From SZUA-430 sp040381215 (GTDB lineage: Bacteria; Pseudomonadota; Alphaproteobacteria; Micropepsales; Micropepsaceae): a DNA stretch of 35,822 nt. A program made the position numbers and the translations under genes. Under the pieces are notes generated by a model, which was not told the origin of the DNA, did not search any database, and saw only the letters and a program-made list of their open reading frames with translations. Where the stretch lies: assembly GCA_040381215.1 (NCBI GenBank), contig JBEIHO010000027.1, positions 1 through 35,822 on the forward strand. Reading direction: 5' to 3'. Position 1 is the stretch's first letter, and each line of letters begins with the position of its first letter. Shown one piece after another: positions 6,525 to 15,460 of this stretch.

Positions 6525-7427
6525 TCAGACGTTGAGTTCCTTGCGCGTTCGGTCATCAAGGCGACCGGTCTGCGGCAGGTCTTCATCTGTCTGGAATGCC
6601 CATAGGGCCGTCCTGAGAAGCTGGTTATAGATCCCGTCGAGAACGCCCTGGTAGTACCCGAGCGTTGTCAGCTTCTTCTGCGCAGCGAGGATGGCAGGGT
6701 TCGAGAGGCTCTCGCCTTCATCCACGGGCGTTGCCGGTTGCGTGGGCTTCGGGCGCGGGGTCGGCACGGGCTTGGGCGTCGTCGTGGTCACAGGCGTGGT
6801 GCCCGGATCAGACGGCACGCGCAGGACTTCCTGAACCTTCTCAAGCCAATCGAACCGATCAGTCAGGCCATTGAGGCCGCCATTGATGCGCCGCATGAGG
6901 CCGGCAAAGTCGCCAGCATCGCAGGTCGGGTTCAGCTTCTTCCATGACCAGAAGGCGCAGGCAATTCGCACCGCGTGCTCGGGCTTGCTGGCCAGATCCG
7001 GATTGTTCTCGAGGTCCAGTCCCGCAATCTGTCCAACCTCTCGATAGGCGTCGCGCCCCGTGAGCTGGATGTACCCACGCCCGCGATAACGATAACCATC
7101 GCCGGGGTTCACATTGCCCATGCGACCCGAATAGACAAAGTTTGCCAGCTTCTGGGGATTGCGTTCATAGGCCTTGGCGAACTCGACACTCGGAAAACGG
7201 CTCGGCCAGACCTTGGTGAGGCGCTCGGCCGAGTAGCTCAGGCTCTCTTCCTTGCTGGTCAACCCGCTCGACTCGTGGCCCAGTTGCGCCAGGAAGTAAT
7301 GCAGCCGGTTGACGCCCTGCGCGATACCGGAGTCCTTGAGCGCCTGCATGCCGAAGGTGATGAAGGCATCGATCTCGTCATCAAGCGCCTTCGGGAAGAT
7401 CGACTTGAGCTGGGCCTTGGTGAGCAT
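6525..7427 (-). CDS. GH19-family endolysin-like enzyme with C-terminal peptidoglycan-binding domain
   Basis: A 300-residue protein. Residues 1-205 match glycoside hydrolase family 19 (chitinase/lysozyme): AQLGHESSG with probable general acid E52, E61 ahead of SLSYSAERL as probable second acid, and the family block YRYRGRGYIQLTGRDAY at 113-129. A Pro/Thr linker (about 207-235) leads to a peptidoglycan-binding-1 domain (about 245-300: AAQKKLTTLGYYQGVLDGIY). No signal peptide is present, as in phage endolysins that rely on a holin. GGCGGAG lies 5 bp ahead of the ATG, supporting this start. Bacterial GH19 enzymes with this domain order usually cleave peptidoglycan rather than chitin. No phage structural genes are nearby, so it is either a prophage remnant or a domesticated cell-wall hydrolase. 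Confidence 0.88.
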   Translation of the reverse strand: MLTKAQLKSIFPKALDDEIDAFITFGMQALKDSGIAQGVNRLHYFLAQLGHESSGLTSKEESLSYSAERLTKVWPSRFPSVEFAKAYERNPQKLANFVYSGRMGNVNPGDGYRYRGRGYIQLTGRDAYREVGQIAGLDLENNPDLASKPEHAVRIACAFWSWKKLNPTCDAGDFAGLMRRINGGLNGLTDRFDWLEKVQEVLRVPSDPGTTPVTTTTPKPVPTPRPKPTQPATPVDEGESLSNPAILAAQKKLTTLGYYQGVLDGIYNQLLRTALWAFQTDEDLPQTGRLDDRTRKELNV

Positions 7428-7716
7428 GGGAACTCCGCCTGTCGGGACGAATCATTGTTGCGCCGGATTGTAGCCCAGCTTCCGCCAGCCCGATCGCGCC
7501 GCCGCCGCGCAAATCAATCCCGGAACAGGCATAGGGCCGAAAAGACCCTCAACCCGGCATCGCGCGAGGCGGCTGTGATCGCCGCAACAGCCCAGCGCGA
7601 GCAGCAAGGACAGCGCGCTCTCGTTCGTGTAAGGGAGCATCGAGGCCGGCAATGGCGGCGCAGTCATCAGGGGCGGCGCCCGCCAGGCATCGCTTCATGA
7701 GGGCAGGGTACAGGCA
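7428..7716. other. Intergenic region between divergent GH19 and cupin-like genes
   Basis: The 289 bp carry the GH19 ribosome-binding site near 7433-7439 and presumably two divergent promoters, which I cannot place with confidence. Short open frames cross it on the minus strand, but they lack ribosome sites and recognisable composition. I see no RNA gene or long repeat. Confidence 0.5.
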
Positions 7717-8484
7717 ATGACCGGACTGAGCCGCAGGGATTTCTTCCCGGCATTCGCGACCTCGGTCGCAGCGATGAGCCTGCTTCAGTCCCGCGCGCTG
7801 GCATCGACGCCGCGCACGCTTGACCAGTGGGCGCAGGATGTCGCCGACCTGAACCGCGATCTCGCCCGTGGAACGATTGGACTGCTGCAGTGGCAGGATG
7901 GCATAGAGGCCCTGGCCAGGGGCATCGAGCCCGCGGCCCTTGCACGCTACCTCGACTTCGACAGGCTGACCGCCGGCATGGCGTTCCCCACGCGCTTGGC
8001 CGAGACGGCTGACCCGAAGTTCCCGGCGCACATCAATGTCGCCGGCATCGAGCGCCGGTGGTTCATCCGCTTCTTCGGCATGCGTAAGGGGGGCGCGATC
8101 ATACCCCACGTCCACAACAACATGGTCTCATCGCATCTCGTGATGCAGGGCAGTTTTCGAGCCCGGACCTTCGACCGCGCTGGCGACGATGTCGAGGCCG
8201 GAAAGGTGCTGTTGCGGCCCCGCATTGACGCGACGATGCAGGCTGGCGGCATGCTGACCATGTCGGATGACCGCGACAATGGCCACTGGCTCGTGGCCGG
8301 CGAGGATCGCTCCTTCACCTTCGATGTCGGGATCGTCAACCTCTCGAGGACGCGGGCCTACGGTCTCGCCGCCAACAAGTACAACATGATCTTCGTCGAC
8401 CCGACGGGCACACCCGACAGCAAGGGTCTCATCACGGCGCCAACGATGACCTTCGATGAGTGCAGCGCGAAATTTGCAGGCTGA
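7717..8484 (+). CDS. Tat-exported cupin-like protein
   Basis: A 255-residue protein. It opens with a twin-arginine signal (LSRRDFF at residues 4-10), then a hydrophobic stretch and a probable cleavage after ALA near residue 29. The rest resembles a single cupin barrel: GAIIPHVHNNMVSSHLVMQG (126-145) has the HxH spacing of cupin motif 1 (H131, H133, further H140), although the usual Glu is Ser or missing. A later His (H190, DNGHWLVAG) suits motif 2. Tat export usually means folding in the cytoplasm, often with a bound metal, so a periplasmic metalloprotein is plausible. The reaction is unknown. It is a single gene between divergent GH19 and convergent lepA. Confidence 0.7.
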   Translation: MTGLSRRDFFPAFATSVAAMSLLQSRALASTPRTLDQWAQDVADLNRDLARGTIGLLQWQDGIEALARGIEPAALARYLDFDRLTAGMAFPTRLAETADPKFPAHINVAGIERRWFIRFFGMRKGGAIIPHVHNNMVSSHLVMQGSFRARTFDRAGDDVEAGKVLLRPRIDATMQAGGMLTMSDDRDNGHWLVAGEDRSFTFDVGIVNLSRTRAYGLAANKYNMIFVDPTGTPDSKGLITAPTMTFDECSAKFAG

Positions 8485-8518
8485 AAGCGCGCACGGGTCA
8501 ACGGCGCAGGGCCACGCG

Positions 8519-8538
8519 ATCCCCGCCTGCGCGGGGAT
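8519..8538. repeat. REP-like palindrome between convergent genes
   Basis: ATCCCCGC-CTGC-GCGGGGAT is a perfect 8-bp stem with a 4-base loop, lying between the 3' ends of the cupin-like gene and lepA. A second, bulged hairpin follows at about 8545-8574 (TTTCGGCGAT against ATCGCTCGAAA). Neither has a T-run. The first resembles dispersed intergenic palindromes common in high-GC proteobacteria. Only one copy is seen in this window. Confidence 0.6.
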
Positions 8539-8579
8539 GAGGCTTTTCGGCGATCGCAGGGCAATCGCTCGAAAGCGCC

Positions 8580-10382
8580 TCAGTTATCGTCCATCTTGAG
8601 GGCGGCGATGAAGGCTTCCTGCGGAATTTCGACGCTGCCGAACTCCCGCATCTTCTTCTTGCCTTCCTTCTGCTTGTCCAGAAGCTTGCGCTTGCGCGAG
8701 ATGTCGCCGCCATAGCACTTCGCGGTGACGTCCTTGCGCATGGCCTTGATCGTTTCACGCGCGATGACCTTGCCGCCGATCGCTGCCTGGATCGGGATCT
8801 GGAACAGGTGCTGCGGGATCAGGTCCTTCAGCTTCTCGCACATCGCCCGGCCACGCATCTCGGCGCGCTGGCGATTGACGATCATCGAGAGCGCGTCGAC
8901 AGGTTCGGCGTTCACCAGGATCGACATCTTCACGAGGTCGCCCTTCTGGTAGCCCTCGATGTAGTAGTCGAAGCTCGCATAGCCGCGGCTGACCGACTTC
9001 AGCCTGTCATAGAAATCGAAAACCACTTCGTTCAGCGGCAGGTCGTATTTCACCAACGCGCGATTGCCGGCATAGGTAAGGTCCACCTGGCGTCCGCGAC
9101 GGTCCTCGCAGAGCTTGAGAACGGCACCCAGATATTCGTCCGGCACCAGGATCGTGGCGCGAATCCACGGCTCCTCGATATGCTCGATGCGCACGACGTC
9201 CGGCATGTCGGCCGGGTTGTGCAACTCGATCATCTCGCCGTTCGTCATGTGGATCCTGTAGACCACAGACGGCGCCGTCGTGATGAGATTGAGGTTGAAC
9301 TCGCGCTCGAGACGCTCGCGGATGATGTCGAGGTGCAGCAGCCCCAGGAACCCGCATCGGAACCCGAACCCAAGGGCGGCCGACGTCTCGGTCTCGTAGC
9401 TGAAGCTGGCATCGTTCAACGCCAGCTTCTGGATGGCTTCGCGCAACTCCTCGAACTCGGCGGCATCGACCGGGAACAGGCCGCAGAAGACCACCTGCTG
9501 CGCGGGCTTGAAGCCGGGCAGGGGGGCATCGGTGGGCTTGCGTTCATCCGTGAGCGTGTCGCCGATCTTGGTGTCGGCCACCTGCTTGATGGCGGCGGTC
9601 AGGAACCCGACCTCCCCAGGGCCAAGCTTTTCAACGGCAACGCGCTTGGGCGTGAACACGCCGATGCGGTCGATTTCATAGACGGCATTGGTCGACATCA
9701 TGCGGATCCGCTGCCCCTTGCGGATCTCGCCGTCGATGACGCGGAAAAGAACGACCACGCCAAGATAGGCGTCGTACCAGCTGTCGATCAGCAAGGCCTT
9801 GAGCGGCTTGGTCACCTCGCCCTTGGGAGGCGGGAGCCGCTTGACAATCGCCTCGAGCACATCGGGGATCCCAAGTCCGGTCTTCGCGGAGATGAGCACC
9901 GAGTCCGACGCGTCGATGCCGATGACGTCTTCAATCTGCTGGCGGATGCGGTCCGGCTCGGCAGCGGGCAGGTCGATCTTGTTCAGGATAGGGACGATAT
10001 CAAGCCCGGCGTCGAACGCCTGGTAGACATTGGCAAGGGTCTGCGCCTCGACGCCTTGGCTGGCGTCCACCACAAGCAGAGCGCCTTCGCACGCCGCGAG
10101 GCAGCGCGAAACCTCGTAACCGAAGTCAACGTGGCCGGGCGTGTCCATAAGGTTCAGCACATAGGCCTTGCCGTCCTTGGCCCGGTAATTGAGCCGCACG
10201 GTCTGCGCCTTGATGGTGATGCCGCGCTCGCGCTCGATGTCCATCGAGTCCAGGACCTGCGACTTCATCTCGCGCGCCTCCAGCGCGCCGCAATGCTCGA
10301 TCAGCCGGTCGGCAAGGGTGGACTTGCCGTGGTCGATGTGGGCCACGATGGAAAAATTGCGGATGAGCGAGAGGTCTGTCAT
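8580..10382 (-). CDS. lepA: Elongation factor 4 (LepA), back-translocating ribosomal GTPase
   Basis: A 600-residue protein from ATG 10382 (MTDLSLIRNFSIVAHIDHGK), the normal length and start. The frame stays open to 10661, but that extension is unrelated to the family. GTPase motifs are clear: G1 AHIDHGKST (14-22), G2/switch RERGITIKA, G3 DTPGHVDF and G4 NKID. Domain II, the elongation-factor-type domains III and V, and the LepA-specific C-terminal domain follow, with CYGGDISRKRKLLDKQKEGK near the end. LepA binds 70S ribosomes and affects translation or subunit assembly under ionic or cold stress. It diverges from the methyltransferase gene with about 194 bp between starts. Confidence 0.98.
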   Translation of the reverse strand: MTDLSLIRNFSIVAHIDHGKSTLADRLIEHCGALEAREMKSQVLDSMDIERERGITIKAQTVRLNYRAKDGKAYVLNLMDTPGHVDFGYEVSRCLAACEGALLVVDASQGVEAQTLANVYQAFDAGLDIVPILNKIDLPAAEPDRIRQQIEDVIGIDASDSVLISAKTGLGIPDVLEAIVKRLPPPKGEVTKPLKALLIDSWYDAYLGVVVLFRVIDGEIRKGQRIRMMSTNAVYEIDRIGVFTPKRVAVEKLGPGEVGFLTAAIKQVADTKIGDTLTDERKPTDAPLPGFKPAQQVVFCGLFPVDAAEFEELREAIQKLALNDASFSYETETSAALGFGFRCGFLGLLHLDIIRERLEREFNLNLITTAPSVVYRIHMTNGEMIELHNPADMPDVVRIEHIEEPWIRATILVPDEYLGAVLKLCEDRRGRQVDLTYAGNRALVKYDLPLNEVVFDFYDRLKSVSRGYASFDYYIEGYQKGDLVKMSILVNAEPVDALSMIVNRQRAEMRGRAMCEKLKDLIPQHLFQIPIQAAIGGKVIARETIKAMRKDVTAKCYGGDISRKRKLLDKQKEGKKKMREFGSVEIPQEAFIAALKMDDN

Positions 10383-10576
10383 GGAGCGCGAGGAGATAGC
10401 CGCTCGCGCCCGCCCTGTCGAGCGGCAAAATGCCTTGGTTTTCGGCCGCAAACTGCGCGTCATCTGGGTTAATTCCGGCCGCCCCGCTCGCGCACGCCAT
10501 TGATTGTCGCTGCGGCCGCGGCCATGTAGCCTCCCCGGCGTCTCCTGATGGCCCGCAAGCGAAAGACCCTGACAAG

Positions 10577-11407
10577 ATGACAAAGGCCCGGAAAGCCACT
10601 TCGCCACAGGGGGAAATCGGCGATCTCTGGCCGGGCCAGTCGGTCGAGTTGCTGAAGGCACTTCATATCCTGACGCGCGAAGGCAAGCTCAACGCAGACG
10701 CCCGCCGCAAGCTGAAGCAGGTCCAGCATCTCGTCCAGTTGATCCGGCCGCCGCTCGACCGGCTGATTGCAACACAGGACGACGTGCGCCTTGCCGATCT
10801 TGGAGCGGGAAAGTCCTACCTGGGGTTCATTCTCTACGATCTGGTGTTCCGGGGTCTTTCCGGCGGAACGATCCTTTCGATAGAGACGCGCGACGAGCTG
10901 ACCACACGGGCACGGGAACTCGCGCGCGAGGCCGGTTTCGATCGTATGGACTTCATGACGGCCGATATTGCGACGGTAACGCTGCCCGACCGTATCGACA
11001 TGGTGACGGCGCTGCACGCCTGCGATACCGCGACCGATGACGCCATCGCCTTCGCACTGCGCCACGAGGCAAAGATCATCGCTCTTGTGCCGTGCTGCCA
11101 GGCCGAATTGGCGCGCCACCTCGAAGGTCAATCGAAGCACGCGTTGCACCAGCTCTGGCGCCATCCGACCCAGCGCCGGGAGTTCGCCAGCAATCTCACC
11201 AACGTGATCCGTGGTCTCTTCCTTGAGGCCCACGGCTACAAGGTGCGGGTGACCGAGCTCGTGGGATGGGAGCATTCCATGAAGAACGAGGTCATGCTGG
11301 CCGAGCGCCATCAAATGTCCAATCCGCAGGCCCGCGCAGAGCTGCGAGCCCTCCTCGACCGCATACCGGCAGCAACGCGCCTCATCGCCGGTTTCAGCGC
11401 GGCTTAA
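10577..11407 (+). CDS. SAM-dependent methyltransferase (class I, Methyltransf_32-like)
   Basis: A 276-residue protein from ATG 10577. The frame is open from 10430 on a GTG-type start, but that part overlaps the lepA promoter side and does not look like the family. Motif I is RLADLGAGKSYLGFIL (71-86), the SAM-binding glycine loop. An acidic residue after strand 2 (SIETRDEL), ALHACDTATDDAI (145-157) and VPCCQAEL (171-178) match the methyltransferase group related to eukaryotic METTL25-type proteins. The substrate is unknown; RNA or protein are both possible. It is a single gene with a separate unit beginning about 120 bp downstream. Confidence 0.82.
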   Translation: MTKARKATSPQGEIGDLWPGQSVELLKALHILTREGKLNADARRKLKQVQHLVQLIRPPLDRLIATQDDVRLADLGAGKSYLGFILYDLVFRGLSGGTILSIETRDELTTRARELAREAGFDRMDFMTADIATVTLPDRIDMVTALHACDTATDDAIAFALRHEAKIIALVPCCQAELARHLEGQSKHALHQLWRHPTQRREFASNLTNVIRGLFLEAHGYKVRVTELVGWEHSMKNEVMLAERHQMSNPQARAELRALLDRIPAATRLIAGFSAA

Positions 11408-11530
11408 CGCTTCGCTAACCGTGTGAAGGACGGAATTTTGGGAATTTTTACCCCTCACCATTAGGGTGGGCCGCCTTGCACTTTGCCGTTCGAACCACCT
11501 GGGCTAAGGGTGGAGGGCGCAAGAGGACCA

Positions 11531-13081
11531 ATGACTGCCGATCCCGAAAAGCAGAGAGCGGAAACGATCAAGGCGCGACGCCCACGTCGCAAGCCGGTGA
11601 CGTCACCTGTTCCGGCAAAGCCGGGTAGCGTGGAGGAGATCCTGCAAGGGCCCTCGGGCAAATCGATTGCAGCCATTTTCGATTTTGACGGAACGCTGAT
11701 TGCCGGCTACTCGGCCCTTGATGTCGCGCGCGCCCGGATCATGCGCGGACAGGTCAGCTTCGCCGAGTTGTCGGGAATGTTCAGCCTCGCCTTGCAAGGG
11801 CTGGCAGGCCGCGCGGACTTCAAGGACCTGATTGCATTTCTGGGCCGCCAGTGGAAAGGCCGGCAGGAGCACGACCTGATGAACGAGGGTGAGCGGCTGT
11901 TTCAGTCGCGCATCCACGATCGGCTCTATCCGGAAATGAAGCGTCGCATCGAGGCGCATCGAGCCATGGGGCACACCCTCGTCCTCGCATCATCCGCCAC
12001 GGCTTTCCAGGTCGAACCTGCGGCTGGATTCCTCGGTTTCGACCACGTGCTGTGCACGCGCTTCGAGACCCGCGATGGTCGCCTGACGGGCAAGCCTGCC
12101 GGCGCGTCCATGTGGGGCGAGGGAAAGGCGAGTGCCGTGCGCGCGCTCGCAAAAAAGCTGAAGCTGGATCTGCGCCGGTCGTGGGCCTACGCCGACGGCA
12201 ACGAGGAAGTCCCCCTCATGAAGAGCGTGGGTAACCCAAGGCCAACCAATCCGCAGTCGGGGCTGGCGACGGTTGCACAGGCCCATAACTGGCCAATCCT
12301 GTCATTCCAGAGCCGCGGCAACCCAAGCCCGCAGGTCGTGATGCGGACCATGACGGCGCTATCGGCCATGGCCCCCTTGAGCATGCTGGCCGTCGCGACG
12401 GGTATCGTCAACAACGACGTCCGCGCCGCCGTCAATTTCATGACACCGGCTTGGATGGACCTCATTCATTCACTCGCCGGCGTCGAGTTGAGGGTAGATG
12501 GCGAGGAGAACCTGTGGTCCCACAGGCCAGCCGTATTCATCTTCAACCACAAGACCAATTTCGACGCCCTCATCATGGGCAAGCTGCTGCGCACGAATTT
12601 CACTGGCGTCGCCAAGAAGGAACTCGAGCTTCATCCCGTCATGGGACCTGCCGGACGGCTCATGAAAGTAGCCTTCATCGATCGCGCTGACGGAAAGAAG
12701 GCCGTCGAGACCATGAAGCCCATCATGCAGTTGGCCAAGGAGGGCATCTCGATCGCGATCGCGCCCGAGGGCACCCGCGCCAAGACGAGGGAGCTGTTGC
12801 CGTTCAAGAAGGGCGCCTTCAGGATTGCGATGGCAGCAGGCATCCCGATCGTGCCCATCGTCATCCGCAATGCCGAGGATATCGGCAGTCGCGACGCCTT
12901 CTTCATGCGCCCGGGCAGGGTGGACGTCACGGTGCTTCCTCCCATCTCGGTCGCCGATTGGACGCTCGATGACCTCGAGGAGCGCATTGAAGCTGTCAGG
13001 GACCTTTTTGTCGCCACCCTCAATGATTGGCCCGACGGAGGCCGCAAGCTGCTAGGGTTGCGCAAGCGCCGAGGGACCTGA
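11531..13081 (+). CDS. HAD-IB phosphatase / PlsC-type acyltransferase fusion
   Basis: A 516-residue protein from ATG 11531, chosen because AGAGGA lies 4 bp upstream; an in-frame ATG or alternative at 11483 lacks this. The first half is a HAD-IB hydrolase: IFDFDGTL with nucleophile D51 and D53, SSAT at 154-157, and YADGNEEVP (D222, with Glu where many relatives have Asp). The second half (about 300-516) is a 1-acyl-sn-glycerol-3-phosphate acyltransferase: NHKTNFD with H340 and D345 (HX4D), FIDR, and PEGTR (412-416). It should acylate lysophosphatidate to phosphatidate. The phosphatase substrate is unclear: homologues are labelled phosphoserine phosphatase by similarity only. Mycobacterial PlsC (Rv2483c) has the same fusion. 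It converges on plsB with a 30-bp overlap. Confidence 0.92.
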   Translation: MTADPEKQRAETIKARRPRRKPVTSPVPAKPGSVEEILQGPSGKSIAAIFDFDGTLIAGYSALDVARARIMRGQVSFAELSGMFSLALQGLAGRADFKDLIAFLGRQWKGRQEHDLMNEGERLFQSRIHDRLYPEMKRRIEAHRAMGHTLVLASSATAFQVEPAAGFLGFDHVLCTRFETRDGRLTGKPAGASMWGEGKASAVRALAKKLKLDLRRSWAYADGNEEVPLMKSVGNPRPTNPQSGLATVAQAHNWPILSFQSRGNPSPQVVMRTMTALSAMAPLSMLAVATGIVNNDVRAAVNFMTPAWMDLIHSLAGVELRVDGEENLWSHRPAVFIFNHKTNFDALIMGKLLRTNFTGVAKKELELHPVMGPAGRLMKVAFIDRADGKKAVETMKPIMQLAKEGISIAIAPEGTRAKTRELLPFKKGAFRIAMAAGIPIVPIVIRNAEDIGSRDAFFMRPGRVDVTVLPPISVADWTLDDLEERIEAVRDLFVATLNDWPDGGRKLLGLRKRRGT

Positions 13082-15460
13082 GCCTTCGCGGCGCCATTCG
13101 CGCCGCCGCTCCCATGCCTGAAGTTCAACCGTATCGATGCGTGACATCACATCGCGCAGCATCGCGGCAAAAGCCCTGCGACGCTCGCCCACGAACTCTC
13201 CCGGTTCGAGAAGTTTCTGGTTTCGCGCAAGCTGCAGCCCGGTCTGGAACAGGTGCTTGGACACGGACTCTGCACTCTGGATCTTGCGCTGCAGCATGTA
13301 TTGCCGGCCGACATCGCTGCAAGCGGCGAGGAACTTCTTGTCATCGAATGGAGCCGCGGGATCGGACGCTTCGAGTGTATCGGCGACGACGACATAGGCC
13401 TCGAAGAACGAGCGCAACACACCAGGAGACGTGATGGGGTGCAGGGTGCGCAGAAGCGCATGGACTTGGTCCTCGCCCGCAGCAAGCGATTGCAGCCAAT
13501 TGGGGGCCTGCAGGCTGAGTTCGCGCTCGACGCTGGCGCTGAACACGCTCTTTTCCTTGAAGAAGAACTCGAACTTGAGCAAGTCGCGCAGGCGAAGCGC
13601 CTCCTGCATGAATGCTGCACCCCTGTCGCCTGGAGCCTCGACCGCCTTGAGCAGCGCCAGTTCGATGATGGCGTCATTGACGAAGAAATGAATGATGGTG
13701 TTTCGATAGAAGGCCGCCGCCAGGTACTGGTCGGGACCAATGCTGTAGACGGTGTTCAGTCCGCCGCGGTGTATCGACACGACATTGTGTCCGGCAAGCG
13801 CCTCGAGAATGCGGCGTACCGCGTCCGCATCCGCAAGCCGGGCGCTCGGTGCGATGGGCAAGCGCCGGGCAACCGCCAGTGAAAGATATTGGTCGAGTTC
13901 CCGGTGGATCTCGTCAAGCGTCAGCGCCCGCCCGCGATGCGATAGAAGGACGAGGGCAGCGAGCGAGGTGCCGGTGATCGGCGTGACTTCATTGATCCGC
14001 GTCGAGACTTCGAAGGCAACTTTCTGGACAGGCAGTGTTTCCTCGTCACTGTCCCACGCGCGCCCATCCGGTGGCCCGAGCATGTCCCGCAGGGACACCG
14101 GCTCAGCCACGCGGAAATAGATGCGGCCAAAGGGCTCACGTTGCGCGCGGAAATAGCGGACGAACCAGGCAAGGTTTTCAGCCTTCTTTGTTCCTCCCTT
14201 GGCCTCAGCTGCGAATTCGCTGACTTCATGCAGCTGGTCATAGGCGATCGAGATCGGCATGAGCATGAGATCTTCGACCCGGCCCTCGCGGTAGGCGGCA
14301 ACCAGGTAGTTCAGGAGCCCTAGCTTTGGCGCCAGCAGCTTGCCGGTACGCGACCGGCCGCCTTCGATGTACCACTCGAGGCTGAAGCGCTTCTCTGCAA
14401 GGTACCCAAGATATTCCCGCAGGACGAATTTGTAGACGGGATTGCTCTTGATGTCGCGCCGGATGAAGACGCGTCCCGCCTTCCGCGCCAGCGTGCCCAT
14501 GGGCCAGAAGGCGAGGTTGATGCCCCCGAAAGTGGTCGGAACGGCCAGCCGGTTATCCGCAAAAGCAACCGACGTGACAGCGGAGTCGAGGTTGGACTTG
14601 TGGCTCGGCAGGATGATGGCCGGGGCTCTTTCAAGCGCCTCGCGCGTTCGCTCGATCTGCGCCTGGTCGTAATCGATCTGCGCGCCGTAGCCGCGTGTGA
14701 ACAGGCCACGGGCGATCTGCATCATCACGTCGATCGCAAACGGACTGTGTGCCGTGCGAAGCTCATGCAGATACTCCAGCGCCTCCTTCTGCACCTCGTC
14801 TTCGGTGCGCTTCAGCCGCTGCCCCAGCTCCGAGACGCCGTCCCTGAAGCGCTTCGAGGCTGCAATCTGCTGGCGCACGAGCCGAGGCATCTTGTATCGC
14901 CGACCGATCAGCCTGTATTCGGCACGCTGCAGGGCCAGATGTGCCTGGCGTTGAACGAACCCGGAGAAACTCTCGACATCGCCGAGATCTGCCTCCCCGG
15001 CAGCCCGCGCGCGTGCGTTGAGGTTGCCCAGCGACGCGGATTGGGCTGCCACGACCCGGCAGCGCTCGGGTTCGGTTTGCAGGATGCGCTGCTGGAGCTT
15101 TTCGCGCGGCTTGCGGGGATCGCGCCACAGGAGCAGGTCTGAAAGCCGGGCGAGGCGTTCTCCCTGCAGTTCACGCGGTAGCCAGGCGACGCGCACAGGC
15201 GCCATCACGCAGCTCTCGTCCGTCAGAAAGGGACCAAGTTGCTGCGAAAAGGCCTTTGCATCGTCACTGCGCGAGAGCGTCAGGATTGAAACGCGCGAAC
15301 CATCAAGGTCGGCGGGTTTGGACTGGGCAATCCAGCGCTCGATGTACTGGCGCTCGGTTGCAGTGCGGGCATCCACCAGGAAAACGACGCGTGCGCTTGG
15401 ATCAGCTGGCCAGGACGGCCACGGCGAGCCATCAAGGCTGGGGGAGACGGCCTGGTTCAT
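13052..15460 (-). CDS. plsB: Glycerol-3-phosphate acyltransferase, PlsB type
   Basis: An 802-residue membrane-associated enzyme close to the E. coli PlsB length (807). It transfers an acyl group from acyl-CoA or acyl-ACP to sn-glycerol-3-phosphate, the first committed step to phospholipids. Signature blocks are in order: PSHKSNLD (H287, D292; HX4D), VFIRRD (331-336), IEGGRSRTGK (365-374) and MPISIAYD (401-408). A long N-terminal domain and helical C-terminal region match PlsB. Its ATG overlaps the gpsA stop by 4 bp, so its substrate producer and consumer are translationally coupled. Many alphaproteobacteria use PlsX/PlsY for this step, so PlsB here is notable. Its last 30 bp overlap the convergent HAD-PlsC gene. 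Confidence 0.95.
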   Translation of the reverse strand: MNQAVSPSLDGSPWPSWPADPSARVVFLVDARTATERQYIERWIAQSKPADLDGSRVSILTLSRSDDAKAFSQQLGPFLTDESCVMAPVRVAWLPRELQGERLARLSDLLLWRDPRKPREKLQQRILQTEPERCRVVAAQSASLGNLNARARAAGEADLGDVESFSGFVQRQAHLALQRAEYRLIGRRYKMPRLVRQQIAASKRFRDGVSELGQRLKRTEDEVQKEALEYLHELRTAHSPFAIDVMMQIARGLFTRGYGAQIDYDQAQIERTREALERAPAIILPSHKSNLDSAVTSVAFADNRLAVPTTFGGINLAFWPMGTLARKAGRVFIRRDIKSNPVYKFVLREYLGYLAEKRFSLEWYIEGGRSRTGKLLAPKLGLLNYLVAAYREGRVEDLMLMPISIAYDQLHEVSEFAAEAKGGTKKAENLAWFVRYFRAQREPFGRIYFRVAEPVSLRDMLGPPDGRAWDSDEETLPVQKVAFEVSTRINEVTPITGTSLAALVLLSHRGRALTLDEIHRELDQYLSLAVARRLPIAPSARLADADAVRRILEALAGHNVVSIHRGGLNTVYSIGPDQYLAAAFYRNTIIHFFVNDAIIELALLKAVEAPGDRGAAFMQEALRLRDLLKFEFFFKEKSVFSASVERELSLQAPNWLQSLAAGEDQVHALLRTLHPITSPGVLRSFFEAYVVVADTLEASDPAAPFDDKKFLAACSDVGRQYMLQRKIQSAESVSKHLFQTGLQLARNQKLLEPGEFVGERRRAFAAMLRDVMSRIDTVELQAWERRREWRREGSGPSALAQP

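Noticed and set aside
7549..8115. A minus-strand open frame across the gap between GH19 and cupin-like genes
   Set aside because: More than half of it is antisense to the cupin-like gene; the remainder has no recognisable sequence.
8808..10472. A 554-codon open frame on the plus strand opposite lepA
   Set aside because: It is the antisense of lepA; high GC keeps the opposite frame open, and the LepA protein is unmistakable.
10383..10661. A 93-residue N-terminal extension of LepA
   Set aside because: LepA proteins begin near MTDLSLIRNFSIVAHIDHGK and total about 600 residues; the extension also overlaps the divergent methyltransferase start.
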